A DNA stretch of 21,345 bases from Oscillospiraceae bacterium (GTDB lineage: Bacteria; Bacillota_A; Clostridia; Oscillospirales; Oscillospiraceae): positions 1-21,345 of the forward strand of contig JAFUPG010000007.1 in assembly GCA_017481325.1 (NCBI GenBank), given 5' to 3'. The notes under the pieces are model-generated. The model searched no databases. It was not told the DNA's origin and was given only the letters and a program-made list of their open reading frames with translations. The position numbers and the translations under genes are program-made. Positions 15,007 through 21,345 of this stretch are shown here, one piece after another (within the stretch, counting starts at the first letter, position 1; each line of letters starts with the position of its first letter).

Positions 15007-15732
15007 ATGAAGACCGATGTTTTAGGTGTGCAATATGATAATGTGACCATGGAAGAGGCGCTGCAGATCGGCAGACAGCTTTTACAGGGCGAGAAGGCGG
15101 CCTACTGTGTCACCCCCAATGCGGAGATGGCCTATGAGGCGCTCCACGATCAGGACTTCTGTGCGCTGCTGAACGGAGCGGATCTGGTGCTTCCTGACGG
15201 CGCCGGTGTGGTGCTGGGTGCGAAGATCCTGAAGACACCCTTGAAGCAGAAGGTGGCCGGCATTGAATTTGCCCAGAATCTTCTGCCCATTCTGGCGGAA
15301 ACCGGTGCCAAGCTCTATCTTCTGGGCAGCAAGCCCGGCGTGGCGGAGCAGGCGGCGGAGAAAATGCTGCAGAAGCATCCGACCCTTCAGATCTGCGGCA
15401 TGCAGGACGGCTATTTTAAGGACGAGGAAGCCGTGATTGCCAAGATCAACGAGGCGGAAGCCGATGTGCTCTATGTCTGCCTGGGTGCGCCCAAGCAGGA
15501 GAAATTCATGCAGCGCCATCAGGCGGATTTGAAAGTCAAGCTGATGATCGGTCTGGGCGGCACTCTGGACGGCATTGCCGGCACAGTGAAGCGTGCGCCC
15601 AAGTGGATGATCAAGCTGCAACTGGAGTGGCTGTACCGCCTGATCAAGCAGCCCAAGCGTCTGGGCAGAATGATGCGCCTGCCGAAGTTCATTTTCGCAG
15701 CCTTGAAAAAAAGAATGAAGGGGAAATCATAA
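15007..15732 (+). CDS. WecG/TagA/CpsF-family glycosyltransferase
   Basis: The 241-residue protein matches the TagA/WecG family. TPN (36-38) and D64 (LVLPDGAGVV) are the expected catalytic region, followed by LLGSKPGVAE and GAPKQE (160-165), and it ends in a basic tail (KKRMKGK) that could help membrane contact. Family members transfer N-acetylmannosamine or similar sugars to lipid-linked GlcNAc in wall teichoic acid or other surface-polymer synthesis; the donor sugar here is not known. I start at the ATG at 15007 because GAAGAGG sits 7 nt upstream; the ATG at 15001 is only 1 nt from it. It is the first gene of the operon and its stop overlaps the start of the thymidylate kinase by one base (TAATG). 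Confidence 0.9.
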   Translation: MKTDVLGVQYDNVTMEEALQIGRQLLQGEKAAYCVTPNAEMAYEALHDQDFCALLNGADLVLPDGAGVVLGAKILKTPLKQKVAGIEFAQNLLPILAETGAKLYLLGSKPGVAEQAAEKMLQKHPTLQICGMQDGYFKDEEAVIAKINEAEADVLYVCLGAPKQEKFMQRHQADLKVKLMIGLGGTLDGIAGTVKRAPKWMIKLQLEWLYRLIKQPKRLGRMMRLPKFIFAALKKRMKGKS

Positions 15733-16400
15733 TGGGAAAGCTGATCGTATTCGAAGGGACCGACGGTTCCGGCAAGTCTACCCAGTTTGCGCTGCTGACC
15801 AAGCGCCTGCAATCCATGGGCGTGGATTTTAAGACCATGGAATTCCCTCAGTACTCCCAGCCCTCCTCTGCGCTGATCCGCATGTACTTAGGCGGTGAGT
15901 TCGGCACCCGACCCTCTGATGTCAATGCCTATGCTGCCTCTACTTTTTACGCAGTGGATCGCTATGCGTCTTATCGCAAGGTTTGGCGGGAATACTATGA
16001 ACAGGGCGGCCTGATGCTCTCTGACCGCTACACCACCTCCAATGCCGTCCATCAGGCATCCAAGGAGCCTGCGGAGCGGCGAGAGGACTTTTTCCGCTGG
16101 CTGTACGAATTTGAGTACCGCCATATGGAACTTCCCAAGCCCGATGTCGTCATATACTTGGATGTTCCCACGGATCTCACGGGCAAAATGATGCGCAAAC
16201 GGGAGCAGGACACCCATACCCATGCGGATATCCACGAGCAGAATATGGACTATCTGCGCCTCTGCCGCAAGACCGGCCTGGAGGCTGCGAAGTTCTACGG
16301 CTGGAACATTATCAACTGCGCCGAAAATGGCAAGATGCGTTCCATTGATGACATCCATAATGAAATCTTCGCTCTGGTGCAGAAATGTTTGGAGGAGTAA
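15732..16400 (+). CDS. tmk: Thymidylate kinase-like nucleotide kinase
   Basis: The 222-residue P-loop kinase has FEGTDGSGKST (7-17), DRYTTSNAVH (98-107) and PDVVIYLDVP, the phosphate-binding loop, DR motif and core strand of dTMP kinases. The family phosphorylates dTMP to dTDP in DNA precursor supply. A lid region with MRKREQDTHTHADIHEQN is present. The ATG at 15732 uses the last base of the tagA-like stop and has AAGGGG 8 nt upstream; the open frame extends back to 15603 only as a shadow inside the upstream gene. Closely related deoxynucleoside kinases exist, so dTMP as substrate is likely but not certain. Confidence 0.85.
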   Translation: MGKLIVFEGTDGSGKSTQFALLTKRLQSMGVDFKTMEFPQYSQPSSALIRMYLGGEFGTRPSDVNAYAASTFYAVDRYASYRKVWREYYEQGGLMLSDRYTTSNAVHQASKEPAERREDFFRWLYEFEYRHMELPKPDVVIYLDVPTDLTGKMMRKREQDTHTHADIHEQNMDYLRLCRKTGLEAAKFYGWNIINCAENGKMRSIDDIHNEIFALVQKCLEE

Positions 16401-16403
16401 AAT

Positions 16404-16943
16404 ATGGTATATATTATTCTTGGTAAGGGCTTTGAAGAGGCCGAGGCGCTGATCCCCTGTGATTTGCTGCGCAGAGCCGGTGTAGAGGTCTGCTTTGCCG
16501 GTATCGGCGGCCGTGAGGTCACCGGTGGCCACGGCATTACCATCTGCGCCGACTGTGTGGCAGAGGAAGCCCCCCTGACTGAGGCGGAGATGCTGGTGCT
16601 CCCCGGTGGTTTGGGCGGTGTGGCCTCCATTCTGGGCTGCGAAAAGGTCATGCAGGCGCTGCCTGTGGTCTACGAGAAGGGGAATTATGTGGCAGCTATC
16701 TGCGCCGCTCCCACCATCCTGGCCAAGCTGGGCATTACCGATGGCAAGTGGGCTACCTGCTACCCCGGCATGGAGGATCAGATGGGCGATGCCAAGATGT
16801 CTCAGCTGGTTGCCAGCCGTGACGGCAATGTGATCACCGGCCGTTCTGCCGGCACCGCCTTTGATTTTGCCCTTGAGTTGATCGCAGCCCTCTGCGGCGG
16901 CGAAAAGGCAAAGAAAATTGCCCACCAGATCGTCTTTGAATAA
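16404..16943 (+). CDS. DJ-1/PfpI (YajL-like) family protein
   Basis: The 179-residue protein has the DJ-1 fold signature: GKGFEEAEALIP at the start, with E14 at the Glu that polarises the nucleophile, and AAICAAPT carrying the reactive C100. The His near the active site of DJ-1 (His126 in the human protein) aligns with Y120 (CYPGM). Functions in this family include handling of glyoxal or oxidised thiols and chaperone roles; none can be chosen here. A GGAGG site precedes the ATG, and the gene starts 4 nt after the thymidylate kinase stop, so it is co-transcribed. Confidence 0.88.
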   Translation: MVYIILGKGFEEAEALIPCDLLRRAGVEVCFAGIGGREVTGGHGITICADCVAEEAPLTEAEMLVLPGGLGGVASILGCEKVMQALPVVYEKGNYVAAICAAPTILAKLGITDGKWATCYPGMEDQMGDAKMSQLVASRDGNVITGRSAGTAFDFALELIAALCGGEKAKKIAHQIVFE

Positions 16944-16955
16944 AGGAGGACGAAA

Positions 16956-18440
16956 ATGTCTGATAAAATGTTTGATCCCTATTCCGACGAGGAGCTCTCC
17001 ATTGACGACCTGATCTCTCAGGCCAAGGAACAGAGCGAAAGTGCCCCCGGCATGGCCTTCGTGCAACCGGAGGAGATACCGGTGTATGAGCCCCAGTCCG
17101 TGCCGCAGCCTGCTGACGACTTCTCAGAGGAGTTTATGCCGGATTTCGGTGATGCCTTTGATGATTACGGTGTTTATGACGAGCCTTCTGTTCATCTGCC
17201 CCAGATGGGTAGCTATGAAGCCGGCGGCTACGAGGATCCGGAGGACGAGGAGTTGTCCTACGAGCCCTACGACAGCGAGGAGGATGATGCGCCCCCTCCC
17301 AAGAAACCCAAGCGCAAGCACCGCCGCCGTTTTATTCCTCTGTTTGTGAAGGTGCTGCTGTATCTGGTGCTGGTGGGCGTTGCCGCCGTTGGCCTGGGCT
17401 ACGGCGCCTGGGAGTGTGCACAGGATGTGCTGGCCTTCGGCCGCTCCGACGATACCCTCTCCGTCACCATCAAGCAGGGCGATACCGTAGAGGATATTGC
17501 TCGGATGCTCCAGGAGAAGGGCGTTATCAAGTACCCCTGGCTTTTTAAGTTCTACTGCAATTTCACCGACTCCAACGACACCATGGACCCCGGCACCTAC
17601 GAGATCAGCTATAATTTTGACTATCATGCGCTTGTAGAGGGCATGATCGCCAACAGCCCCAACCGTACCACCGTCCGTGTGATGATCCCCGAGGGCATGA
17701 CCCTGTCCCAGCTCTGCGCATTGATGGAGAAGAACAAGGTCTGTTCCGCAGCCGATCTCATGGCCTGCGCTGCCGAGACCGAGTTTGACTACTGGTTCCT
17801 GGAGGAGATCCCCTACGGCGAGGCTACTCGCCTGGAGGGCTTCCTCTTCCCGGATACCTACGACTTCTACGAGAGCGACGACCCCGAGCGTGTGCTGGAC
17901 AAGCTCCTGAGTAACTTCAATAAGAAGTTCTCCGAGCAGGCACAGGAGCAGCTGGAGCTTCTCAATGAGCAGCTGGCACAGCGCTGGGCCGACGGCGGCT
18001 ACGACGAGAGCTATATCGCCTCCCACAGGCTGTCCATTCGTGACCTGATCACCGTAGCCTCCATGATCGAGAAGGAGACCGCCGATGCCAGCGAGAGCGG
18101 CAACATCGCCTCCGTTATCTACAACCGTCTCTGCAACCCCGGCAGTTTCCCCTGCCTGCAGATCGACGCTACCGTCGTCTATGCCCTGGGCGGCATCGAC
18201 CATCCTCTGACCTACGAGGACACCCAGGTGGACAGCCCCTACAACACCTATCTTGTCCAGGGACTCCCCGCAGGCCCCATCTCCAACCCCGGCCTGTCCA
18301 GCATCACCGCCGCCCTGAATCCCCAGGATACGGACTATTTCTACTATGCTCTGGATAATTCCACCGGCTTCCACCACTTCTCCGAGACCTACGATGAGCA
18401 CAACCAATTCTTACAGGAGCAGAACAGCAATGAGGACTAA
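16956..18440 (+). CDS. mltG: Endolytic transglycosylase MltG
   Basis: The 494-residue protein has a long acidic cytoplasmic region (1-125, ending in basic KRKHRRR), one helix (126-150) and an extracytoplasmic YceG domain. The LysM-like part (SVTIKQGDTVEDIARMLQ) precedes the catalytic part with ASMIEKET (368-375); E372 aligns with the catalytic Glu of E. coli MltG. NIASVIYNRL and LQIDATVVYALG are conserved core segments. MltG cuts nascent glycan strands and is thought to set their length. The N-terminus is unusually long and acidic compared with Gram-negative MltG. AAAGGAGG lies 7 nt upstream. It overlaps the next gene by 11 nt. Confidence 0.95.
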   Translation: MSDKMFDPYSDEELSIDDLISQAKEQSESAPGMAFVQPEEIPVYEPQSVPQPADDFSEEFMPDFGDAFDDYGVYDEPSVHLPQMGSYEAGGYEDPEDEELSYEPYDSEEDDAPPPKKPKRKHRRRFIPLFVKVLLYLVLVGVAAVGLGYGAWECAQDVLAFGRSDDTLSVTIKQGDTVEDIARMLQEKGVIKYPWLFKFYCNFTDSNDTMDPGTYEISYNFDYHALVEGMIANSPNRTTVRVMIPEGMTLSQLCALMEKNKVCSAADLMACAAETEFDYWFLEEIPYGEATRLEGFLFPDTYDFYESDDPERVLDKLLSNFNKKFSEQAQEQLELLNEQLAQRWADGGYDESYIASHRLSIRDLITVASMIEKETADASESGNIASVIYNRLCNPGSFPCLQIDATVVYALGGIDHPLTYEDTQVDSPYNTYLVQGLPAGPISNPGLSSITAALNPQDTDYFYYALDNSTGFHHFSETYDEHNQFLQEQNSNED

Positions 18441-19650
18441 ACCGGAATTACTGGCACCTGCCGGCGATATGGAGCGGCTGAAAATGTCCGTTCTCTACGG
18501 CGCAGATGCGGTCTATCTGGCGGGGACAAGCTTTGGCATGCGCTCCTTTACGGGGAATTTCTCCCCCGTGGAGCTGCGTGAGGCTGTCCGCTATGCCCAC
18601 AGTCACAATGTCAAGGTGCATACCACCGTCAATACCATGCCCCGTGGGGCAGAGCTTGCCGCTCTGCCCGCCCATCTGGAGCTACTAAACGATTGCGGCG
18701 TGGATGCCCTGATCATTGCGGATCTGGGCGTGTTCCGCATGGCGGAGAAATATGCCCCCAACTGCCAGCGCCATATGTCCACCCAGGTCAGCATTGCCAA
18801 TGCCGCCTGCGCCACCGCCTGGTACGAGATGGGCGCACAGCGTGTGGTGCTGGCCAGAGAGCTGTCCCTGGAGGAGATCCGTGCCATCCGCCAGAACACC
18901 CCTAAGGAGCTGGAGATCGAGACCTTCGTCCACGGTGCCATGTGCGTCAGCTACTCCGGTCGCTGCCTGCTGTCCAACTATATGACGGGCAGAGACAGCA
19001 ACCGTGGCGCCTGCGCTCAACCCTGCCGCTATGAGTATGCCCTCATGGAGGAGAAGCGCCCCGGGGAGTATTTCCCGGTCTTCGAGGACGAGAAGGGTAC
19101 ATACATTATGAACTCCCGTGACATGTGCATGATCGACCACCTGGACGATCTGATGGATGCCGGTGTGGACTGCCTGAAGATCGAGGGCAGAGCCAAATCC
19201 GCCTACTATGCCGCCATTGTCACAGGCGCTTACCGCCATGTGCTGGACGATGTGGCTGCAGGCAGACCCATCGACCCCATCTGGCGGGACGAGGTGGAGC
19301 ACGTCTCCCACCGCCACTATGCCACCGGCTTCTACTACGGCCAGCCCGGCCAGTATTACGAGAACTCCCGTTATATCCGGGATTGGCAGGTCTGCGCCAT
19401 TGTCACCGCTTGCGACGAGAACGGCCTTGCCACCCTCTCCCTGCGCAATAAATTCCGCACAGGGGACACCCTGGAGATCGTCGGGCCCGACCTGCGCCCC
19501 TTCGCCTTTGAAGTGCCCACCATGCAGGATGCCGAAGGAGCCGAGCTCACCGAGCCCCGCAATCCCCAGATGGTCTTCACCATGCAGCTGCCCAAGCAGG
19601 TGCCTCCCTTCAGCATCCTCCGCCACGCAGTAGAGCTTTCCGCCAAGTAA
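18430..19650 (+). CDS. Peptidase U32-family protein (TrhP/YegQ/YrrO-like)
   Basis: The 406-residue protein starts PELLAPAGDMERLK and carries the U32 signature ETFVHGAMCVSYSGRC (164-179) with GACAQPC (193-199). C172, C179 and C195/C199 are in the region that holds Fe-S ligands in studied members. Despite the name, relatives such as TrhP act in tRNA uridine hydroxylation rather than proteolysis, and that is the likeliest role. The ATG at 18430 (GGAG 10 nt upstream) is chosen because its frame enters this motif; it overlaps mltG by 11 nt. In Bacillus subtilis the mltG-like yrrL lies near yrrN-yrrO of this family, so the pairing is a conserved neighbourhood. No yrrM-like methyltransferase lies between them here. 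Confidence 0.9.
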   Translation: MRTKPELLAPAGDMERLKMSVLYGADAVYLAGTSFGMRSFTGNFSPVELREAVRYAHSHNVKVHTTVNTMPRGAELAALPAHLELLNDCGVDALIIADLGVFRMAEKYAPNCQRHMSTQVSIANAACATAWYEMGAQRVVLARELSLEEIRAIRQNTPKELEIETFVHGAMCVSYSGRCLLSNYMTGRDSNRGACAQPCRYEYALMEEKRPGEYFPVFEDEKGTYIMNSRDMCMIDHLDDLMDAGVDCLKIEGRAKSAYYAAIVTGAYRHVLDDVAAGRPIDPIWRDEVEHVSHRHYATGFYYGQPGQYYENSRYIRDWQVCAIVTACDENGLATLSLRNKFRTGDTLEIVGPDLRPFAFEVPTMQDAEGAELTEPRNPQMVFTMQLPKQVPPFSILRHAVELSAK

Positions 19651-19652
19651 AA

Positions 19653-19678
19653 ACTTTTTTAAATATTTTTAAAAAAGT
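19653..19678. repeat. AT-only inverted repeat before the tRNA promoter
   Basis: ACTTTTTTAAA and TTTAAAAAAGT form an 11-bp inverted repeat around TATT, ending 3 nt before the tRNA -35 box. It could be a weak end signal for the U32 gene or an A/T-rich UP element feeding the tRNA promoter. No proper T-run follows, so a terminator is not supported. Confidence 0.45.
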
Positions 19679-19680
19679 AC

Positions 19681-19709
19681 TTGCATTTTCGGAAACTTTG
19701 TGATACTAT
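19681..19709 (+). promoter_or_regulatory. Promoter of tRNA-Arg
   Basis: TTGCAT (19681-19686) and TACTAT (19704-19709) are 17 nt apart. The AT tract upstream may act as an UP element. Confidence 0.65.
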
Positions 19710-19732
19710 ATACAAGCGCTTGAGCGTGGTAT

Positions 19733-19809
19733 GCGCCGGTAGCTCAGTTGGATAGAGTGACTGGCTACGAACCAGTAGGTCGGGGGTTCGAGTCCCTTCC
19801 GGCGTACCA
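19733..19809 (+). tRNA. tRNA-Arg, anticodon ACG, with encoded CCA
   Basis: A full cloverleaf is seen. The acceptor stem is GCGCCGG with CCGGCGT (G-U first pair), the D arm GCTC/GAGT, and the anticodon stem ACTGG/CCAGT around loop CTACGAA, giving anticodon ACG at 19767-19769. The T arm has GGGGG, loop TTCGAGT, CCCTT with two G-U pairs. Discriminator A19806 is followed by genomic CCA (19807-19809). The A of ACG is expected to become inosine and read CGU/CGC/CGA. The gene has its own promoter and terminator. Confidence 0.95.
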
Positions 19810-19811
19810 GG

Positions 19812-19848
19812 AAAAACCTCTTTTGTCGAATGACAAAAGAGGTTTTTT
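19812..19848 (+). terminator. Terminator of tRNA-Arg
   Basis: An 11-bp stem (CCTCTTTTGTC, loop GAAT, GACAAAAGAGG) is followed by six T (19843-19848). Confidence 0.85.
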
Positions 19849-19853
19849 CAATG

Positions 19854-20016
19854 ATATCCGTTCCTTGGGTCACGGGTGATATATCCTCCGGATATGATAT
19901 CCACTTTCCGTGGATGATATATGCCTTCGGCACATGAAGGAACGGATATGATATCATGCTTGCGAAGCAAGTATATCACACGGCGAAGCCGTATATCATA
20001 TTGCGGCAGTAATATA
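19854..20016. repeat. Array of short hairpins at about 20-nt pitch with GATAT linkers
   Basis: Six small inverted repeats are centred near 19888, 19907, 19927, 19965, 19986 and 20006. Stems include ATATCC/GGATAT, CCAC/GTGG, TGCC/GGCA, CTTGC/GCAAG, ACGGC/GCCGT and ATATTGC/GTAATAT, mostly with 3- to 5-nt loops (two are GAA). GATAT or TATATC sequences separate them. The 38-nt gap in the series equals two pitches and holds the right arm (19937-19949) of a perfect 13-bp inverted repeat whose left arm is 19854-19866; the first three hairpins lie inside it. No coding potential is seen, and this fills most of the stretch between the tRNA terminator and 20139. Confidence 0.75.
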
Positions 20017-20058
20017 TCATTTCACTTGATTTTTTTGTGATTATGCGGTATCCTTTTC

Positions 20059-20087
20059 TTGACAGTTCCTTGCATAGAAGCATATTA
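20059..20087 (+). promoter_or_regulatory. Possible promoter of the DUF5063-like gene
   Basis: A perfect TTGACA (20059-20064) is followed after 16-18 nt by weak -10 options in CATATTAA (20081-20088). The -35 is convincing and the -10 is not. Confidence 0.5.
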
Positions 20088-20103
20088 ACTTGATTTTCAA
20101 GTT
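20087..20103. promoter_or_regulatory. Inverted repeat at the expected transcription start (operator candidate)
   Basis: AACTTGA, three T, TCAAGTT is a perfect 7-bp dyad directly downstream of the -10 region, a position where a repressor could block initiation. Confidence 0.4.
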
Positions 20104-20138
20104 CCGAAATTTATTGCACAGGACGGGAGGGGCCGTAA

Positions 20139-20591
20139 ATGGAATGCAATAAAATAGATGCACGAAGCTTCTATCTTGCAGCATTATCTTTCTGTAGGGA
20201 AATTGCCGCTCTGTGTGCGGAACTTCCGATTGACTATGAAGAAATCCAGCTTCAGCTCATTACGATTTATTCTCTGGGGCTCCAACTTCAGAGCGTTGAG
20301 ACAGAATCGGATGAGGCCGTAGTCAGAGTAAACGAAAGAATCCAAACCAATTTCGGTGCGCTGGATAATTACTGGGAAGTATGGGATGCCTATCGAAATG
20401 AAGAGCCTGTCCTCGGAATGCTATCTGATGATATTTCTGATATTCGGAATGATCTGATGACGGGATGCCTTCTATATGCTCAGGGGAAGGAAGAGTCGGC
20501 ACTATGGCAATGGCGATTTGATTTCAGACATCATTGGAGCCGCCATGCGGTAGATGCGATCAGAGCGGTCAACCAACTCATTGAGAGCTAA
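20139..20591 (+). CDS. DUF5063-like protein of unknown function
   Basis: The 150-residue soluble, mainly helical, acidic protein has a centre reading DNYWEVWDAYRNEEPVLG, then LSDDISDIRNDLMTGCLLYAQG and a C-terminal WQWRFDFRHHWSRHAVDAIRA. From memory these segments resemble DUF5063 proteins (conserved aromatic 'YWEV' and 'FRxHWxxHAVDAIRA' blocks); this was not checked against a profile. It has GGGAGGGG about 9 nt before the ATG, its own promoter-like -35 and a strong terminator. It lies in the AT-richer tail behind the tRNA with no obvious partner. Small proteins of this kind are sometimes immunity partners of toxins, but no toxin is seen here. Confidence 0.65.
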   Translation: MECNKIDARSFYLAALSFCREIAALCAELPIDYEEIQLQLITIYSLGLQLQSVETESDEAVVRVNERIQTNFGALDNYWEVWDAYRNEEPVLGMLSDDISDIRNDLMTGCLLYAQGKEESALWQWRFDFRHHWSRHAVDAIRAVNQLIES

Positions 20592-20657
20592 TTCCGTATG
20601 GGTAAGTTGAACTATGATATTTAGAGTGAATAGTGTCAAAGCTGTTAGAATGGAATG

Positions 20658-20696
20658 CACCCCACTCCGAAGTACATCGGGGTGGGGTGTTTTTTT
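20658..20696 (+). terminator. Terminator of the DUF5063-like gene
   Basis: A 13-bp stem (CACCCCACTCCGA, loop AGTACA, TCGGGGTGGGGTG, one G-U-type pair) is followed by seven T (20690-20696). It has no T-run on the minus strand and does not serve the convergent Nudix gene. Confidence 0.88.
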
Positions 20697-20717
20697 CGAT
20701 ATGTTGATATCTGTAGG

Positions 20718-21182
20718 TTATACACAATACAGTGAATAAGGAGCATATTTTGTGTTGCCTTGATAATCCTTATAGATTAACCCACGATCTTTTGTAATTG
20801 CGCTTTTAATCAGAATTTTAGTAAGTTCCGGAACATCATTTCTTGATAATGCATCGTTAACATCTATCCATAAAACTTCACTGTTTTCATCACTATCAGA
20901 GCGTGCATCTCCTGATACATATTCGGCGCTAAAAATAATATACCAATCGTGCATATTGAATCTAATGCCGATAATGTCCTTCGGCTTAACTTCAATTTGC
21001 GTTTCTTCCATATATTCACGCACTAATGCTTCCTGTGGTGTTTCACCAATATTAACATAACCGCCGGGAATGATTAGCATTCCTCTACCATCGCCGTATG
21101 TATGACGTGCAAGCAATACTTTATCGTCTTTAATGACTACGCCTGTAACACTTTGCCCCCAATTTGTATTTTCGTTTCCCAT
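20718..21182 (-). CDS. Nudix hydrolase
   Basis: The 154-residue protein has a Nudix box GYVNIGE-x7-REYMEE (41-60). It matches Gx5Ex7REUxEExGU except that Q62 replaces the usual Gly. The metal-binding Glu residues (E56, E59, E60) are present. Nudix enzymes cleave nucleoside diphosphates linked to another group; the substrate cannot be inferred. GAGG lies about 9 nt before the ATG at 21182. The coding sequence is visibly AT-richer than the operons upstream, suggesting a separate origin. No clear promoter is seen on the minus strand between 21183 and 21260, and it converges on the DUF5063-like gene. Confidence 0.85.
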   Translation of the reverse strand: MGNENTNWGQSVTGVVIKDDKVLLARHTYGDGRGMLIIPGGYVNIGETPQEALVREYMEETQIEVKPKDIIGIRFNMHDWYIIFSAEYVSGDARSDSDENSEVLWIDVNDALSRNDVPELTKILIKSAITKDRGLIYKDYQGNTKYAPYSLYCV

Positions 21183-21251
21183 TACTAAAACCTCGTCAAA
21201 TTCAAGTTTAGGCTATCGGCTTAAAACAGCACGAACCTAGATGTTGTATAA

Positions 21252-21306
21252 GTCCGAAATATTGGACATCTCAAATGATATAATGGCACAGTAAAGGTGG
21301 TGCCAT
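21252..21306 (+). promoter_or_regulatory. Promoter region and inverted repeats of the gene starting at 21308
   Basis: A perfect TATAAT (21279-21284) has no good -35 at 17 nt. Upstream is an imperfect dyad GTCC...GGAC (21252-21267). A perfect 7-bp inverted repeat, ATGGCAC (21283-21289) and GTGCCAT (21300-21306), spans the expected start point; its loop contains most of the GGTGG ribosome binding site. Confidence 0.5.
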
Positions 21307-21307
21307 T

Positions 21308-21345
21308 ATGTATAAAAAGAAAGCAGCAAGCAAGTCCATCAAGAG
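21308..21345 (+). CDS. Start of an unidentified gene (truncated by window edge)
   Basis: The ATG at 21308 follows GGTGG by 7 nt and opens MYKKKAASKSIK, still open at the window end. Twelve residues are too few to name it; a basic N-terminus and the regulatory hairpin upstream would fit a transposase, which is only inference. Confidence 0.35.
   Translation, partial: MYKKKAASKSIK

Noticed and set aside
19706..19957. Minus-strand frame of 83 codons across the tRNA-Arg
   Set aside because: It is the antisense of the tRNA and its terminator, a well-known source of false hypothetical proteins.
19854..20016. CRISPR array
   Set aside because: The periodic units are different short palindromes joined by short AT linkers; there are no identical 25-40-nt repeats with unique spacers and no cas genes.

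Overview
The window reads as a chromosomal segment of a Gram-positive, anaerobic Clostridia-type bacterium, most likely an Oscillospiraceae/Ruminococcaceae-like gut Firmicute. The signs are strong AGGAGG-type ribosome binding sites, sigma-A-type promoters, a proton-pumping pyrophosphatase, an EF-G paralogue of the clostridial type, a membrane-bound FtsH, a TagA-like glycosyltransferase and a fairly GC-rich housekeeping core. The genus is inference; nothing in the window fixes it.

Layout. (1) 1-305: the 5' end of an IS5-like transposase running off the left edge (minus strand), then AT-rich repeats and a small hairpin repeat. (2) 306-3795: an aldo/keto reductase with two 4Fe-4S clusters and hppA, each a single-gene unit with its own terminator; hppA ends in a bidirectional hairpin. 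(3) 3796-6654, minus strand: an EF-G paralogue followed by a small two-helix membrane protein, separated by a terminator hairpin that directly abuts the second gene's ribosome binding site. (4) 6704-9591, minus strand: rlmB followed 5 nt later by a 703-residue membrane protein that I read as a P-type ATPase without its phosphorylation site. (5) 9627-12505: divergent promoters, then ftsH and an MscS-type channel in one operon. (6) 12517-14020: a membrane-anchored M14-type metallopeptidase-like protein. (7) 14061-14974: a cysteine-rich unknown protein (minus strand), with promoters back to back with the next operon. (8) 15007-19650: a tight five-gene operon with TagA/WecG-type glycosyltransferase, thymidylate kinase, DJ-1/PfpI protein, MltG and a U32-family protein. 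It mixes envelope assembly with nucleotide and tRNA functions, and the MltG-U32 pairing recalls the yrrL-yrrO region of Bacillus subtilis. (9) 19681-19848: tRNA-Arg(ACG) with its own promoter and terminator. (10) 19854-21345: an AT-richer, accessory-looking tail with an array of short hairpins at ~20-nt pitch, a DUF5063-like gene, a Nudix hydrolase and the first codons of a gene preceded by an inverted repeat resembling transposase expression control.

No single block is clearly a new defence or mobile system. The best candidates for something undescribed are the pseudo-P-type ATPase next to rlmB, the ~20-nt-pitch hairpin array behind the tRNA, and the hairpin-SD arrangement between the EF-G paralogue and its neighbour. 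All family assignments come from reading motifs; no database search was run.
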